Shown here piece by piece: positions 53,476-61,803 of a stretch of 64,000 nt of DNA. The stretch is from Thermococcus sp. 2319x1. Lineage in GTDB: Archaea; Methanobacteriota_B; Thermococci; Thermococcales; Thermococcaceae. The DNA lies in assembly GCF_001484685.1 (NCBI RefSeq), contig NZ_CP012200.1, positions 1,420,321-1,484,320 on the forward strand. The letters are read 5' to 3'. The position numbers and the translations under genes were made by a program. Position 1 is the first letter of the stretch. Every line of letters starts with the position of its first letter. The notes under the pieces were generated by a model, which did not search any database, had not been told where the DNA came from, and worked only from the letters and a program-made list of their open reading frames with translations.

Positions 53476-54081
53476 GTGGATCCCGCGAAAAAATATGATA
53501 GATTTGCAAAGATTTATGATCTGTTTGAAAGCCCTATGGAGATACGAGCTTTTTCAAAATACAGGAAAAGAGCCCTAAGTCTTGTTAGGGGTAAAGTCCT
53601 CGAGATAGGAGTAGGAACGGGAAAGAACCTCCCATATTACCCGAAGGATGTGGAGGTTATTGGCATAGACTTCAGCAGAAACATGCTTAAAAAAGCTGAA
53701 GAACGGAGAAGGAAGCTCAGGTTAGAGAACGTCACGCTTTTATACATGGACGCCCAAGATCTGGAGTTTGAGGATAATACCTTCGACACCATAGTTAGCA
53801 CGTTCGTCTTCTGTACAGTTCCAGATCCGATTAAAGGGCTAAAAGAGGCTTACAGAGTGCTAAAACCTGGAGGAAGAGCAATATTTCTTGAGCACATGAA
53901 AAGCGAGTCAAAGCTTCTCAACGTCCCCCTCTACCTCATGGAGCCCTTCATAAGAACGCTCCTCGGAACTTCTCTGCTGAGGGAAACTCAGAGAAACATC
54001 GAGAGGGCGGGCTTTAAAATAGAAAAGGTCGAGAACCTCTTCTATGATATCGTGAGGCTGATAATAGCTACAAAAGACTGA
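53476..54081 (+). CDS. class I SAM methyltransferase (copy B, intact)
   Basis: 201 residues. Starts GTG 53476 (MDPAKKYDRFAKIYDLFESP); motif I 'VLEIGVGTGKNLPYYPKDVE', motif II 'FDTIVSTFVFCTVPDPIKG', 'RVLKPGGRAIFLEHMKSESK'. UbiE-like small-molecule methyltransferase; the location in a copper/arsenic block makes a metalloid or sulfur substrate possible but unproved. About 85-90% identical to copy A by eye. Its A run (six A after GCG) keeps the frame open, unlike copy A. Confidence 0.87.
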   Translation: MDPAKKYDRFAKIYDLFESPMEIRAFSKYRKRALSLVRGKVLEIGVGTGKNLPYYPKDVEVIGIDFSRNMLKKAEERRRKLRLENVTLLYMDAQDLEFEDNTFDTIVSTFVFCTVPDPIKGLKEAYRVLKPGGRAIFLEHMKSESKLLNVPLYLMEPFIRTLLGTSLLRETQRNIERAGFKIEKVENLFYDIVRLIIATKD

Positions 54082-54099
54082 GGATTGAGCTGTTAATCC

Positions 54100-54210
54100 T
54101 CACCCTTCAAGAAGCTTTCTCTTTCTTCTCTGATATTCCTCGTCGTCTATCTCGCCTCTGGCGTATTTTTCATCGAGAATTTCAAGTGCCCTCTTCTTCA
54201 GCGTCACGGT
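54100..54210 (-). pseudogene. copy B: SHOCT protein remnant
   Basis: The minus strand reads '[20 protein letters not shown]' and 'QRRKRKLLEG' to TGA 54100-54102, matching the end of the copy A SHOCT protein. Upstream of ~54200 the membrane segment is replaced by an unrelated plus-strand relic, so only the last ~35 codons survive. This marks the right edge of the duplication. Confidence 0.75.
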
Positions 54211-54690
54211 TTCCAGGGAGAAGCTTTTGGGCATCCACGAGATGTTCCTCAGTCTTCCGCTTGATCCGGTTCAGCTTGTGTTCATTAGAACTCTCGGAAG
54301 TTTTATCATAGGAATCACGGGGGATAGCTTTGGGTAGTATCGCCGGATGGATGCTTACTGAATATCATACCTAGGCAATCCACTCTCCCTGACAAAGATA
54401 TTCAGTGGAGTCCTAATATCGGCTCCTCTCCTCTTCAGCTTCACTTTTCCGGTAATCCTGATAACGTTCCTGTTCCATTCGATACGCCTTGACGTTGTAA
54501 AGGGAGTCATTGCTCCTGTGGCATTCTTTGCGCCCCTCTACATCTCCAAGTATCCGGGATGGGACTCTCAATACCAATGGCATTCGGTATTTCCCTGCTC
54601 CTTTCCACGGGGGACCATCGTTGTATCTTCTCTGATGATAAAATCCCTCTATGGTTGGTCTAAGATTATATACGTCCAAAACAGTGAAAA
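54204..54690 (+). pseudogene. ABC-2 permease relic
   Basis: Plus-strand pieces in shifting frames: 'VSREKLLGIHEMFLSLPLDP' with 'VQLVFIRTLGSFIIG' (54213-54335), then 'GNPLSLTKIFSGVLISAPLL' and 'FTFPVILITFLFHSIRLDVV' with 'KGVIAPVAFFAPLY' (54376-54545). The coupling-helix-like REKLLGIHEMFLSLPLDP and hydrophobic order suggest an ABC-2 exporter permease. Stop codons and shifts rule out function. Nothing else is visible to 54740. Confidence 0.6.
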
Positions 54691-54739
54691 CTATCGGAAG
54701 TTGTAAGTTTTTAAGTACTCGATATTCAGAAATTAGGTT

Positions 54740-54852
54740 CACAGGATATTGCTTTTTTTATAGTAGTTTGTTAACTTAATGTTTTAAACATAAAGTTTAG
54801 AAAAAACTTAAATTCGTAATTAATACTATTTGTAATTGGAGAGCTAGTAAGG
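54740..54852 (+). promoter_or_regulatory. diverged third leader/promoter
   Basis: GTTTGTTAACTTAATG, ACATAAAGTTTAGAAAA and CTTAAATTCG align in order and spacing with the TTAACTT, CTATAAGTTTACGA and AATAAATATA elements of the two cassettes at 42664 and 47561, though without the 70-bp identical block. Followed by GGAGAGCTAGTAAGG and an ATG. It probably drives exporter operon 3. Confidence 0.5.
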
Positions 54853-54894
54853 ATGTCAGAAAGTAACAGGGGGGCCCTGACAGATGTGTTTTAA
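54853..54894 (+). CDS. 13-residue micro-ORF before exporter operon 3
   Basis: ATG 54853 with GGAGAGCTAGTAAGG upstream opens MSESNRGALTDVF and stops. It contains a run of six G (54868-54873). One extra G would instead give a 25-residue Gly-Gly/Cys peptide (MSESNRGGPDRC..., second Cys later) ending in a TGA that overlaps ATG 54926 of the permease. Either a leader micro-ORF or a peptide gene with an indel. Very tentative. Confidence 0.3.
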   Translation: MSESNRGALTDVF

Positions 54895-55999
54895 CTCTAT
54901 CTTGCTTCATTACTTTAACAGGCTTATGAAATACTACGGGCTGGCGATGGGCTCTTCATTATTCTTCTCTATACTTTCAAAAACGCCATTTATAATCGAG
55001 CCACTCATTTTATACATCACAGTATTTGTTATTGGATATGTTATTGAATGCAACTCTACGTTATACCAGATAAGGAAATTCTCCTGTGGTGGTAGATATT
55101 ACAATCTTGAAAAATTTGGTATTATATCAGCGCTTTTTGCCTTCTCCATGTTTTATGTATTCTCAGTTTCTGGCATTATGATAGCTATTGGTGGATTTGA
55201 ATTCTCGGTGAATGATATCCTGAATATGAGCCTTGTCTCAACAATTTATTCGTGCTTCCTTCTGTTTGGAGTATTTCTGATTTCTGGTCTAATCCCTGCG
55301 GTAATATTGCTAATGATTGTGGTGATTCAGACATCCTTGATAGTTGGGAATTCAGGAAGTATTTCAGAGTTGGTTATGGAGATCCCTAAAACTGAGAATC
55401 TCATCTTAATATCATTATCAACCATGGCCCTTACCATACTATTCCTAACATTTATAGGAAGGGAGCCAAGTGTGAGACCAATCATGATCCCAGTAAAATT
55501 TTTTAAAGGAACCCTGGCGTGGATTTCCTTCATTATGAGCTACTCAGTAAGGTACTCCTTTATAACTGCCCCTATACTTATGTCCCCCATTATTTACAAA
55601 TATATTTCAGGGCTTGAAAGAATTGAAATAATATACATGACTATTGGATACCTTCTCCCATCTTTTTTGATTAGTAGTGTTAGTGTGGCAGATACGTTGA
55701 GACTCTTAAACTTTAGGAAACTCTTTATTTCCTTATCAATGTTCACCCTGTTTTCAATGATCATAACCGTCCCATTTACCGTCGGGATAAACACTAAAAT
55801 TATCCTCAGGTTGATATTGTGGTCATTTCTTGGTTCCAGTATAGCACTCTTGAGGAAATTCAAAAAGTACTACGGAAAAGATTCAATATTGCTTCCCTTT
55901 CTGGCGTCTATCCTAATGATCCTAGGGATATATTTTGGAGCAATGGTAGTTCCCTTTGCGTTCATATTTTTGCATGTATTCCTGCGGAGGTGTGAATGA
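54884..55999 (+). CDS. multi-pass membrane protein, exporter operon 3 permease
   Basis: 357-371 residues with about ten hydrophobic segments ('IEPLILYITVFVIGYVIECN', 'FGIISALFAFSMFYVFSVSG', 'ILLPFLASILMILGIYFGAM'). No known permease motif, but it is coupled to an ATPase gene (ATG overlapping its TGA), so it is probably the membrane subunit. Two starts are possible: ATG 54884, or ATG 54926 (MKYYGLAMGSS), the latter abutting the possible shifted peptide ORF. Very AT-rich. Confidence 0.7.
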   Translation: MCFNSILLHYFNRLMKYYGLAMGSSLFFSILSKTPFIIEPLILYITVFVIGYVIECNSTLYQIRKFSCGGRYYNLEKFGIISALFAFSMFYVFSVSGIMIAIGGFEFSVNDILNMSLVSTIYSCFLLFGVFLISGLIPAVILLMIVVIQTSLIVGNSGSISELVMEIPKTENLILISLSTMALTILFLTFIGREPSVRPIMIPVKFFKGTLAWISFIMSYSVRYSFITAPILMSPIIYKYISGLERIEIIYMTIGYLLPSFLISSVSVADTLRLLNFRKLFISLSMFTLFSMIITVPFTVGINTKIILRLILWSFLGSSIALLRKFKKYYGKDSILLPFLASILMILGIYFGAMVVPFAFIFLHVFLRRCE

Positions 56000-56904
56000 T
56001 GGGGGAACCTCTCATTATGTGCAAAGAACTAACAAAAACATTTGGAAAAACACGTGCTCTTGACAGGATTAACTTTTCAGCCCCTCCGGGACTGATAATA
56101 TTGCTTGGTAAAAACGGAAGTGGGAAAAGCACCTTGGCTAAGATAATCAGTACGCTTTTACCCTACGACGAGGGGAATGTAAAGGTAAAAGGAAAGGAAG
56201 TAAACTCAAACAAAAGAGAAATCCGGCAAATGATATCATACCTGCCCCAAGATAATATAGTCGAGGATGCCTTAACTGTTCAGGAAATTGTTGAACTGTA
56301 TTCCAGGCTTTTTGGAGAACCTGACACTAAGGCAGATGAGCTATTGGATTACCTGGGGCTCTCTCCGTATAGGGACACTCTTGCCGGAAACTTAAGCGGA
56401 GGCTTAAAAAGGCGCCTGTCAATACTCCTTGCATTTCTACCTGACAGAGACATTTATATTTTGGACGAACCATTCGAAGAGCTGGATTTTTGGGGGCGAA
56501 TTAAGGTTACGGAGCTAATTCATCACGCTTTAAAGAAAGGTAAAAGCATTTTCCTCATATCTCACACGGCCACCTGGCTTGAGGAGATAGCCGATTATAT
56601 ATTGATTCTACATCAAGGAAAACTACTGTACGCAGATTCTCCCAACAATCTGAAACAGGCATTTAAGGATGTCTATGCAATAGATATGGAGTCACTTTCG
56701 GAGATTAAGAAAATCCTGAAAAGCCACCATAATGTAACAGCGGCAATTAATGAAAGAGTGTCGGTCATTGGAGAACGCCATGCCCTCTCCAATATTACAA
56801 AGATTAAAAACGAAGAGATCCGGGAGGCATCTATCAGCGAAATATGCGCTTTTATCGTGAACAATGCAGCTTTACAGCAAAGCAACTTCATCAAAAAACT
56901 ATAA
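55996..56904 (+). CDS. ABC transporter ATPase, exporter operon 3
   Basis: 302 residues. Walker A GKNGSGKS (38-45), Q-loop 'SYLPQDNIVEDALT', signature 'NLSGGLKRRLSILLAFLPDR', Walker B 'DIYILDEPFEELD' and H-loop 'FLISHTATWLEE'. A ~90-residue C-terminal tail has no match. GGAGGTGTGA precedes the overlapping ATGs at 55996/55999; the first overlaps the permease stop. Partner membrane protein upstream. Confidence 0.9.
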   Translation: MMGEPLIMCKELTKTFGKTRALDRINFSAPPGLIILLGKNGSGKSTLAKIISTLLPYDEGNVKVKGKEVNSNKREIRQMISYLPQDNIVEDALTVQEIVELYSRLFGEPDTKADELLDYLGLSPYRDTLAGNLSGGLKRRLSILLAFLPDRDIYILDEPFEELDFWGRIKVTELIHHALKKGKSIFLISHTATWLEEIADYILILHQGKLLYADSPNNLKQAFKDVYAIDMESLSEIKKILKSHHNVTAAINERVSVIGERHALSNITKIKNEEIREASISEICAFIVNNAALQQSNFIKKL

Positions 56905-56937
56905 AATTTCATACTGCATGCTCTGGAGGTTTGAGAA

Positions 56938-57228
56938 ATGCCTCACAAGATGATCAAATCTCGGTTAATGGAGGAAGTTAAATACACTACGAAAGAGCTC
57001 GGCATTCTTGGAGTGAACGCCTTAGCGAACGTAGTCATAATCACGTGGCAATTTCCAGAGGATGCAAAGGCGGATGTAGATCAAGAGCTTACTATTTCAG
57101 TGGTAAAAATCCATCTGCCCCGGATGTTATCTTCTGCAACCTCTGGAGGCTCTTGTTTTCGGAAAATATCAAAGAACCTCAGAGTTGAGAAAAATGTCCG
57201 AGATAATAATCAAAATAGAAAATCTTAA
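56938..57228 (+). CDS. 96-residue small protein, putative exported peptide 3
   Basis: ATG 56938 follows GGAGGTTTGAGAA. N-terminal charged helix (MPHKMIKSRLMEEVKYTTKE), a hydrophobic middle ('LGILGVNALANVVIITWQF') and a C-terminal 'SSATSGGSCFRKISKN' with Gly-Gly directly before Ser-Cys. The last 35 bp overlap the ATPase gene, so the native stop may have been lost or the tail is not genuine. 33 bp after the operon 3 ATPase, so operons 3 and 4 may be one transcript. Not recognised. Confidence 0.45.
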   Translation: MPHKMIKSRLMEEVKYTTKELGILGVNALANVVIITWQFPEDAKADVDQELTISVVKIHLPRMLSSATSGGSCFRKISKNLRVEKNVRDNNQNRKS

Positions 57229-58153
57229 CCTCATTTACAAGCGTGGCCAAGAGCGCATCAAAGCGTTAGATTCAATTAACTTGACTATCAGCAAAGGTGA
57301 AAAAGTTGGCATACTGGGTCCCAACGGGGCGGGGAAGTCATCACTAATAAAAATTTTGGCGGGAATTATTAGGCCTACATCTGGAAATGTAATTTGTTTA
57401 GGTTTGAACCCCTTTAAAGACCGTCGTAAATATCTGGAAAAAATTGGAGTTGTTTTTGGGCATAAAGGTTTTTTAATCCCAGATGTACCTGTTATAATGT
57501 CTCTTAAACTCGCAGCTGCAGTATATGGTGTGCCTAAAGAAGAATTTAACAAAAAACTCAAAGAATTGACTGAAATTTTAGGAATTGAACGAAGTCTTCT
57601 AAAGCGCCCTCCTCGCTTGATGTCCCTTGGTCAAAGAATAAAATTTGAACTAATTTCTTCTCTCCTTCACGAACCCGAACTTCTTATTCTCGATGAAGCC
57701 CTAATCGGAATTGATGTTGTGTCAAGACATATTATAAAAAACTATTTGACAAAGATAAACAAGGAACTTGAGACCACAATTTTAATTTCATCCCATATTT
57801 TATCTGACGTGGAAGATTTTTGTGATCGAGTCATAATACTGAACAGTGGCAAGTTAGTACTTGACACGAGCATAGAACAGCTGAAAAAGCGGCTTGGACA
57901 ATTAAAGCAAATTGAAATGCACGTAATTTCCGAAGCTTATGCACCTTACGTAGCGGAGATGCTCAAGAAGGTCTCTTCTGATGTTACAGTGGACGGGACA
58001 TTTGTAAAGTGCAGATTGCCATCTGAAAAAGTCAATGAAATTTTAACACTCATGTTAATGCCCAACAATCACAAATTGAACATTATAGAGGACATTATCA
58101 TTAAAGAACCTTCTTTGGAAGACATCATTAAGAAGGTGTCTAACTATGAATAG
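57194..58153 (+). CDS. ABC transporter ATPase, exporter operon 4
   Basis: About 319 residues. Walker A GPNGAGKS (42-49), signature 'LMSLGQRIKFELISSLLHEP' (SLGQ in place of SGGQ), Walker B 'ELLILDEAL' and H-loop 'ILISSHILSDVEDF'. This matches the DUF990/ABC-2 type exporter ATPase group, consistent with the two following permeases. ATG 57194 (MSEIIIKIEN) is preferred to TTG 57185; the ribosome binding site is weak. Its end overlaps permease 1 by 8 bp. Confidence 0.92.
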   Translation: MSEIIIKIENLNLIYKRGQERIKALDSINLTISKGEKVGILGPNGAGKSSLIKILAGIIRPTSGNVICLGLNPFKDRRKYLEKIGVVFGHKGFLIPDVPVIMSLKLAAAVYGVPKEEFNKKLKELTEILGIERSLLKRPPRLMSLGQRIKFELISSLLHEPELLILDEALIGIDVVSRHIIKNYLTKINKELETTILISSHILSDVEDFCDRVIILNSGKLVLDTSIEQLKKRLGQLKQIEMHVISEAYAPYVAEMLKKVSSDVTVDGTFVKCRLPSEKVNEILTLMLMPNNHKLNIIEDIIIKEPSLEDIIKKVSNYE

Positions 58154-58937
58154 GCTGTCTTGTGTAATCAACGTCCTCTTAAAATCTGCAGTGAAAAGGG
58201 TTAGGCTGTATAAAACCGACCTAGCTCTCTATTTAGTAGCATGGTGTGGATTTACCGCTCTGTTAATGACCTTCTGGACTTCGGTGTTAGCCAATTTTGA
58301 GATTGTGACCTTTACACGTGGAGAAGTGCTTGCATTTATAGGGATGTACTATATTGCATGGGGCATCGTTTCTTTTTTCTGGGGTGTACGGGATCTTCAT
58401 GTTTACATTGTAGATGGCACAATTGACGTTTACCTGACCAAGCCCATAAATCCTGTGTTTTTAGTAATCTTAACAAAAAGCCATGCTGGAGTAGTTTTGG
58501 AAATTCTTACTGGAGTGATTCTACTCCTAATATCAATTCCACTATTGCCCAACCCAATAACTATTAAAAACATTTTTTTAAGCATTATTTTCCTCTCAGG
58601 AGGCGTAGCTCTTTATGCTTTAATCTACGGGGCTTTGAGTATGTTGGCCTTCTTCGTAGGTAGGATGGAGCACACCATTGAGCTAATTGACTACGCCTAT
58701 GAATACACGTATTATCCGCTAAATTTTCTACCTAAGGGTCTGAGAAGCATTCTTACTTGGGCATTACCCTTGGCATTCTTAGTCACACTCCCTACTCTCA
58801 GTTTACTTGGGAAACTATCGACTAAGAAGCTCATAATATCAATCATCGGGGAGGGTATTCTACTCATCGTGTGGTTTGGGATTTTTGTGGCTGTTTTCAA
58901 AAAGGGCTTAGAGAAATACACATCTGCAGGAGGATGA
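58146..58937 (+). CDS. ABC-2 (ABC2_membrane_6/DUF990-like) permease 1, operon 4
   Basis: 263 residues, six TM segments. 'FWGVRDLHVYIVDGTIDVYL' with 'TKPINPVFLVIL' is the coupling region typical of this group (I-x-G-x-I-D-x-Y-L-x-K-P). The end of the protein is 'VFKKGLEKYTSAGG' as in DUF990 members. Forms a heteromer with the following paralog. The substrate is unknown. Confidence 0.9.
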   Translation: MNRLSCVINVLLKSAVKRVRLYKTDLALYLVAWCGFTALLMTFWTSVLANFEIVTFTRGEVLAFIGMYYIAWGIVSFFWGVRDLHVYIVDGTIDVYLTKPINPVFLVILTKSHAGVVLEILTGVILLLISIPLLPNPITIKNIFLSIIFLSGGVALYALIYGALSMLAFFVGRMEHTIELIDYAYEYTYYPLNFLPKGLRSILTWALPLAFLVTLPTLSLLGKLSTKKLIISIIGEGILLIVWFGIFVAVFKKGLEKYTSAGG

Positions 58938-58941
58938 GTGT

Positions 58942-59730
58942 ATGAAGCTCGCAGTGGTGAAAACTCTTGTACAGGTTCATTTTGAGAAGCTCAAGACGTA
59001 TAGGCGGGATTTTTTAATAGGGTTTGTTTCTGCTCCCATACAATTTCTCTTTCTTGTAGCTTTTTGGAGCTATGTCTATAGAACCTTCTCTCAAAAAACA
59101 GATATACCTACACTTAACGTAACGATTGCTTATTATGCTCTTCTCCTTATCTATGATAATGCAATCTCAGCATTAAATATCTCTGGAAAGCTCTCTAGAG
59201 ATATATTTACGGGCAGAATTGATGTACTTCTCTCTAAGCCAATTTCTCCCCTGCTTAATTATGCCATTGAAGGTTATGTAAGATACCTTGTTTTTATACC
59301 GGTCTACCTCATTGTTTACTTTCCTATTGCGATAAAACTTGGTTTAAAATTTGACACTGAACATATTCTGGTAGCTTTCTTAGTTTTGTTGGCATCCTCT
59401 ACTATCAAGTTTTTAATAAGCTCTCTACTCGGCTTAGCTTCTGTATGGACTGGTAAAATAGTGGGTATAACAAGAATATATCAATTTGTTGAGTTAATAC
59501 TCTCTGGAGGATTTGTTCCCTTATACCTTTATCCTGAGCCACTAAAAAGTATTGCAACATTCCTTCCTTTTTATTACCTCGCATACGTGCCAGTAGTGAT
59601 TTGGATAGCTCCTGAGCTTGTCGCTCCTTCAACTTTTGTACTGTTGACTGTGTGGATTGTAGTATTGCTCTTCTTGGTGCATGTTATAACTCATCGTGCT
59701 TTATCCTCATATCAGTCTTCGTATGGATGA
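58942..59730 (+). CDS. ABC-2 (ABC2_membrane_6/DUF990-like) permease 2, operon 4
   Basis: 262 residues, six TM segments. 'SRDIFTGRIDVLLSKPISPL' repeats the coupling motif of the first permease (G-R-I-D-x-L-L-x-K-P). The C-terminus 'ALSSYQSSYG' fits the family. It starts 4 bp after permease 1. Last gene of operon 4; the 59731-59843 gap holds nothing recognised. Confidence 0.9.
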   Translation: MKLAVVKTLVQVHFEKLKTYRRDFLIGFVSAPIQFLFLVAFWSYVYRTFSQKTDIPTLNVTIAYYALLLIYDNAISALNISGKLSRDIFTGRIDVLLSKPISPLLNYAIEGYVRYLVFIPVYLIVYFPIAIKLGLKFDTEHILVAFLVLLASSTIKFLISSLLGLASVWTGKIVGITRIYQFVELILSGGFVPLYLYPEPLKSIATFLPFYYLAYVPVVIWIAPELVAPSTFVLLTVWIVVLLFLVHVITHRALSSYQSSYG

Positions 59731-59843
59731 TTTTTGGTATTTCGCATTGGCTCATCCACCTATTGTGACTGAAAGGTTTTAGAGTTTTCTTCCTGAGGGC
59801 TTATCATGGCAAGTGCCCCCAAACTACTATATATCATGAGATT

Positions 59844-60101
59844 CTAATTCTTTTGGTGTTGTTTGGGTGAGAATAGCTGAATGGATGTGTAAGCGCCAAT
59901 GCTTACTAAAAAAACCAACACTCCCAGCCTGACTACGTTATTAAGGAGGAATAATCTGTCAATCACATTAAAAATTAACCCCGGGATGATTAATGTTAAG
60001 ATGGTTGAAATTAAGGCCGAGTAGTAAGAGTTAAATTCTTTCTTAAACCCCCAGAAGACAATTAACAAAAAACTAAAGGATATGAAGTAATCAACTATCA
60101 T
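59844..60101 (-). CDS. small membrane protein, partner of secreted protein
   Basis: About 85 residues with three TM segments ('MIVDYFISFSFLLIVFWGFK', 'LISTILTLIIPGLIFNVIDR', 'LGVLVFLVSIGAYTSIQLF'). ATG 60101 overlaps the TGA of the upstream secreted-protein gene (ATGA), so the two are translationally coupled. It converges on exporter operon 4. An immunity or anchoring role for the secreted partner is speculative. Confidence 0.65.
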   Translation of the reverse strand: MIVDYFISFSFLLIVFWGFKKEFNSYYSALISTILTLIIPGLIFNVIDRLFLLNNVVRLGVLVFLVSIGAYTSIQLFSPKQHQKN

Positions 60102-60613
60102 AATATCGCCGTCCAATAAGTCCATGTTACCTTAATGTCAATCCGAGTATTAACTCTCCCAGCATAAGTTATTGTGACATGCCCCGAACGGTCATCTGGA
60201 TTTAAAGAAAAGTAGTCCCAGTCAAAATAGGATTTGTCAAATGCATCATATGCTTGAATTTTTATGGAATGAAATGCCATAGGAATTGGTAGAGGTACGT
60301 CAGAGATTTCGACGAGAATAGTTTTGGGACCATCCCACTCAAGATATAAGGGACATGCATACTCTGAGCAGTGTATAAGATCAAGCTTGGCATAAGCATA
60401 GAATTTGCCATCCTCAGCCGTTCCAGAAGCTGTGTAAATGTGTCCGGCATCCCCTACTTGAAGATGCAAGGTTATGGTAATGTCTTTGAAATATACTATC
60501 TGCTCTGGGTTTATTTCCTTTTGGTTAGTAGGTTCTGCTACTGTCATTTGGGCAGTCCCCACCAAAACCAACACTAACAACCCCAACAGTAAACCTAAGA
60601 GTTTTCTCCTCAT
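60098..60613 (-). CDS. secreted protein of unknown function
   Basis: 171 residues. Signal peptide MRRKLLGLLLGLLVLVLVGT with cleavage near 'TVAEP'. The ~145-residue mature part is beta-rich, with two Cys close together ('DLIHCSEYACPLYLEWDG', possible disulfide) and aromatic ends ('DIKVTWTYWTAIL'). GGGGGTCTCTCA precedes ATG 60613. Not recognised. Coupled to a small three-TM protein, a layout repeated at 47482-46527. Confidence 0.7.
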   Translation of the reverse strand: MRRKLLGLLLGLLVLVLVGTAQMTVAEPTNQKEINPEQIVYFKDITITLHLQVGDAGHIYTASGTAEDGKFYAYAKLDLIHCSEYACPLYLEWDGPKTILVEISDVPLPIPMAFHSIKIQAYDAFDKSYFDWDYFSLNPDDRSGHVTITYAGRVNTRIDIKVTWTYWTAIL

Positions 60614-60744
60614 TGAGAGACCCCCTTTACAAACTTCTTGTATTATAGCATAATGTTTTATGTTTTCAAATCTTATAAATTTTTTCTTCAAGTTGTAAAT
60701 ATTATCATGATAAGCAGTTAAGGTTAAGTTTTTGGCAGTAGAAA

Positions 60745-60840
60745 AAGAAGGAGAAGAGGACTGAAACCATCATATACTGAGCGGTTTCAGCATTAAACTT
60801 CTCGCAGAAACAGAACCCTATACACCGTCAAAATTTGACG
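60745..60840 (+). repeat. IS6-family 5' fragment
   Basis: 'AGAAGGAGAAGAGGACTGAA' and 'ACCATCATATACTGAGCGGT' match the start of the 17131 element (GGGGAGATGAGGGCTGAAACCATT region), coding TETIIY-stop-AVSALK. Only ~90 bp remain and no terminal repeat is clear. It lies in the 313-bp gap between the secreted-protein gene and the broken ATPase; the rest of the gap is featureless. Confidence 0.6.
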
Positions 60841-60926
60841 TCCTCTGAAATCACCACAATGCTCTTGTATGCAAAAATATTAAAATATCTTCGTCTACTA
60901 ATAGCATTAGGGAGTTAATGGCTAAT

Positions 60927-61803
60927 TTACGCAATAAAAGCTCACCGCTTAACTAAACGCTATGACTCAACATTAGCACTCGACTCTTTAAGCTTTAGCG
61001 TAGGGCAAAATAGGATAATTGGACTAATAGGATCAAATGGGGGCTGGAAAGACGACTTTAATAAAAATTTTAACTACTCAGCTCAAGCCTACATCAGGGA
61101 AAGCCTACGTTCTGGGCTATGAATTAGAGAGGAGCACTGAAATAAGGAAGAGAATTTCCCTTCTACCTCAGGAGGTCAAAGCCCACTTCTACACCCTCAC
61201 ACCTTTTGAATATCTACTATTACCTCAGAATGCACGGGCTGAAAAGGCAAGAGGCAAAAGAAAAGCTCGTGAAGCTATAAGAGAATTCAACATAAGCTAT
61301 GCCGACAAGCTAAGGGTAGAGCTCTCAGGTGGGAAAGTTAGAAAAGCACTGGTTTCTATGGTCCTTTCCTTCGACGCTAAGCTGTAGTTCTTGGACGAGC
61401 CTACACTCGCTTAAAACCCCTCGGCGAGATTCGAACTCCGGCAGATTTTAAGAGAGAAAACCAAAAGTTCGACGATTTTTTTCTACCCAGTCATTATATA
61501 GAAGAAGTCTCAAAGGTTTGTGATGAGATAATTCTGCTTAACAAGCAAATATTACTCCAAGGAAAGCCCGAAGAGGTCGTAAAGCACTACTTGCCGCGCT
61601 TTAGGAAGAAGGTTGTGGTGTTTGAGTACGCGGATGTAGGAGACTATGCTGTCAAAAAAGCAGGGAAATACCTTTTTATTTATCCAAAAAGTGAAAATGA
61701 GCTTGAAGAGCTCACAAAATCGCTCATCTCCAGAGGAGTACCCTTTAAAATTGAAGAACTTACAATTGAGGACTTGTTTCTGCTGGGGTGGGCGAATGAT
61801 TAG
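60927..61803 (+). pseudogene. ABC transporter ATPase, decayed (operon 5)
   Basis: Plus strand: 'AIKAHRLTKRYDSTLALDSL' and 'SFSVGQNRIIGLIGSNG' lead to Walker A, where one extra G (run at 61036-61041) shifts the frame; it resumes 'MGAGKTTLIKILTTQLKPTS', has a weak signature 'RVELSGGKVRKALVSM', a stop (TAG) at the Walker B ('LDEPTLA'), and further broken frames to 'LTIEDLFLLGWAND'. A dead ATPase gene. Confidence 0.85.
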
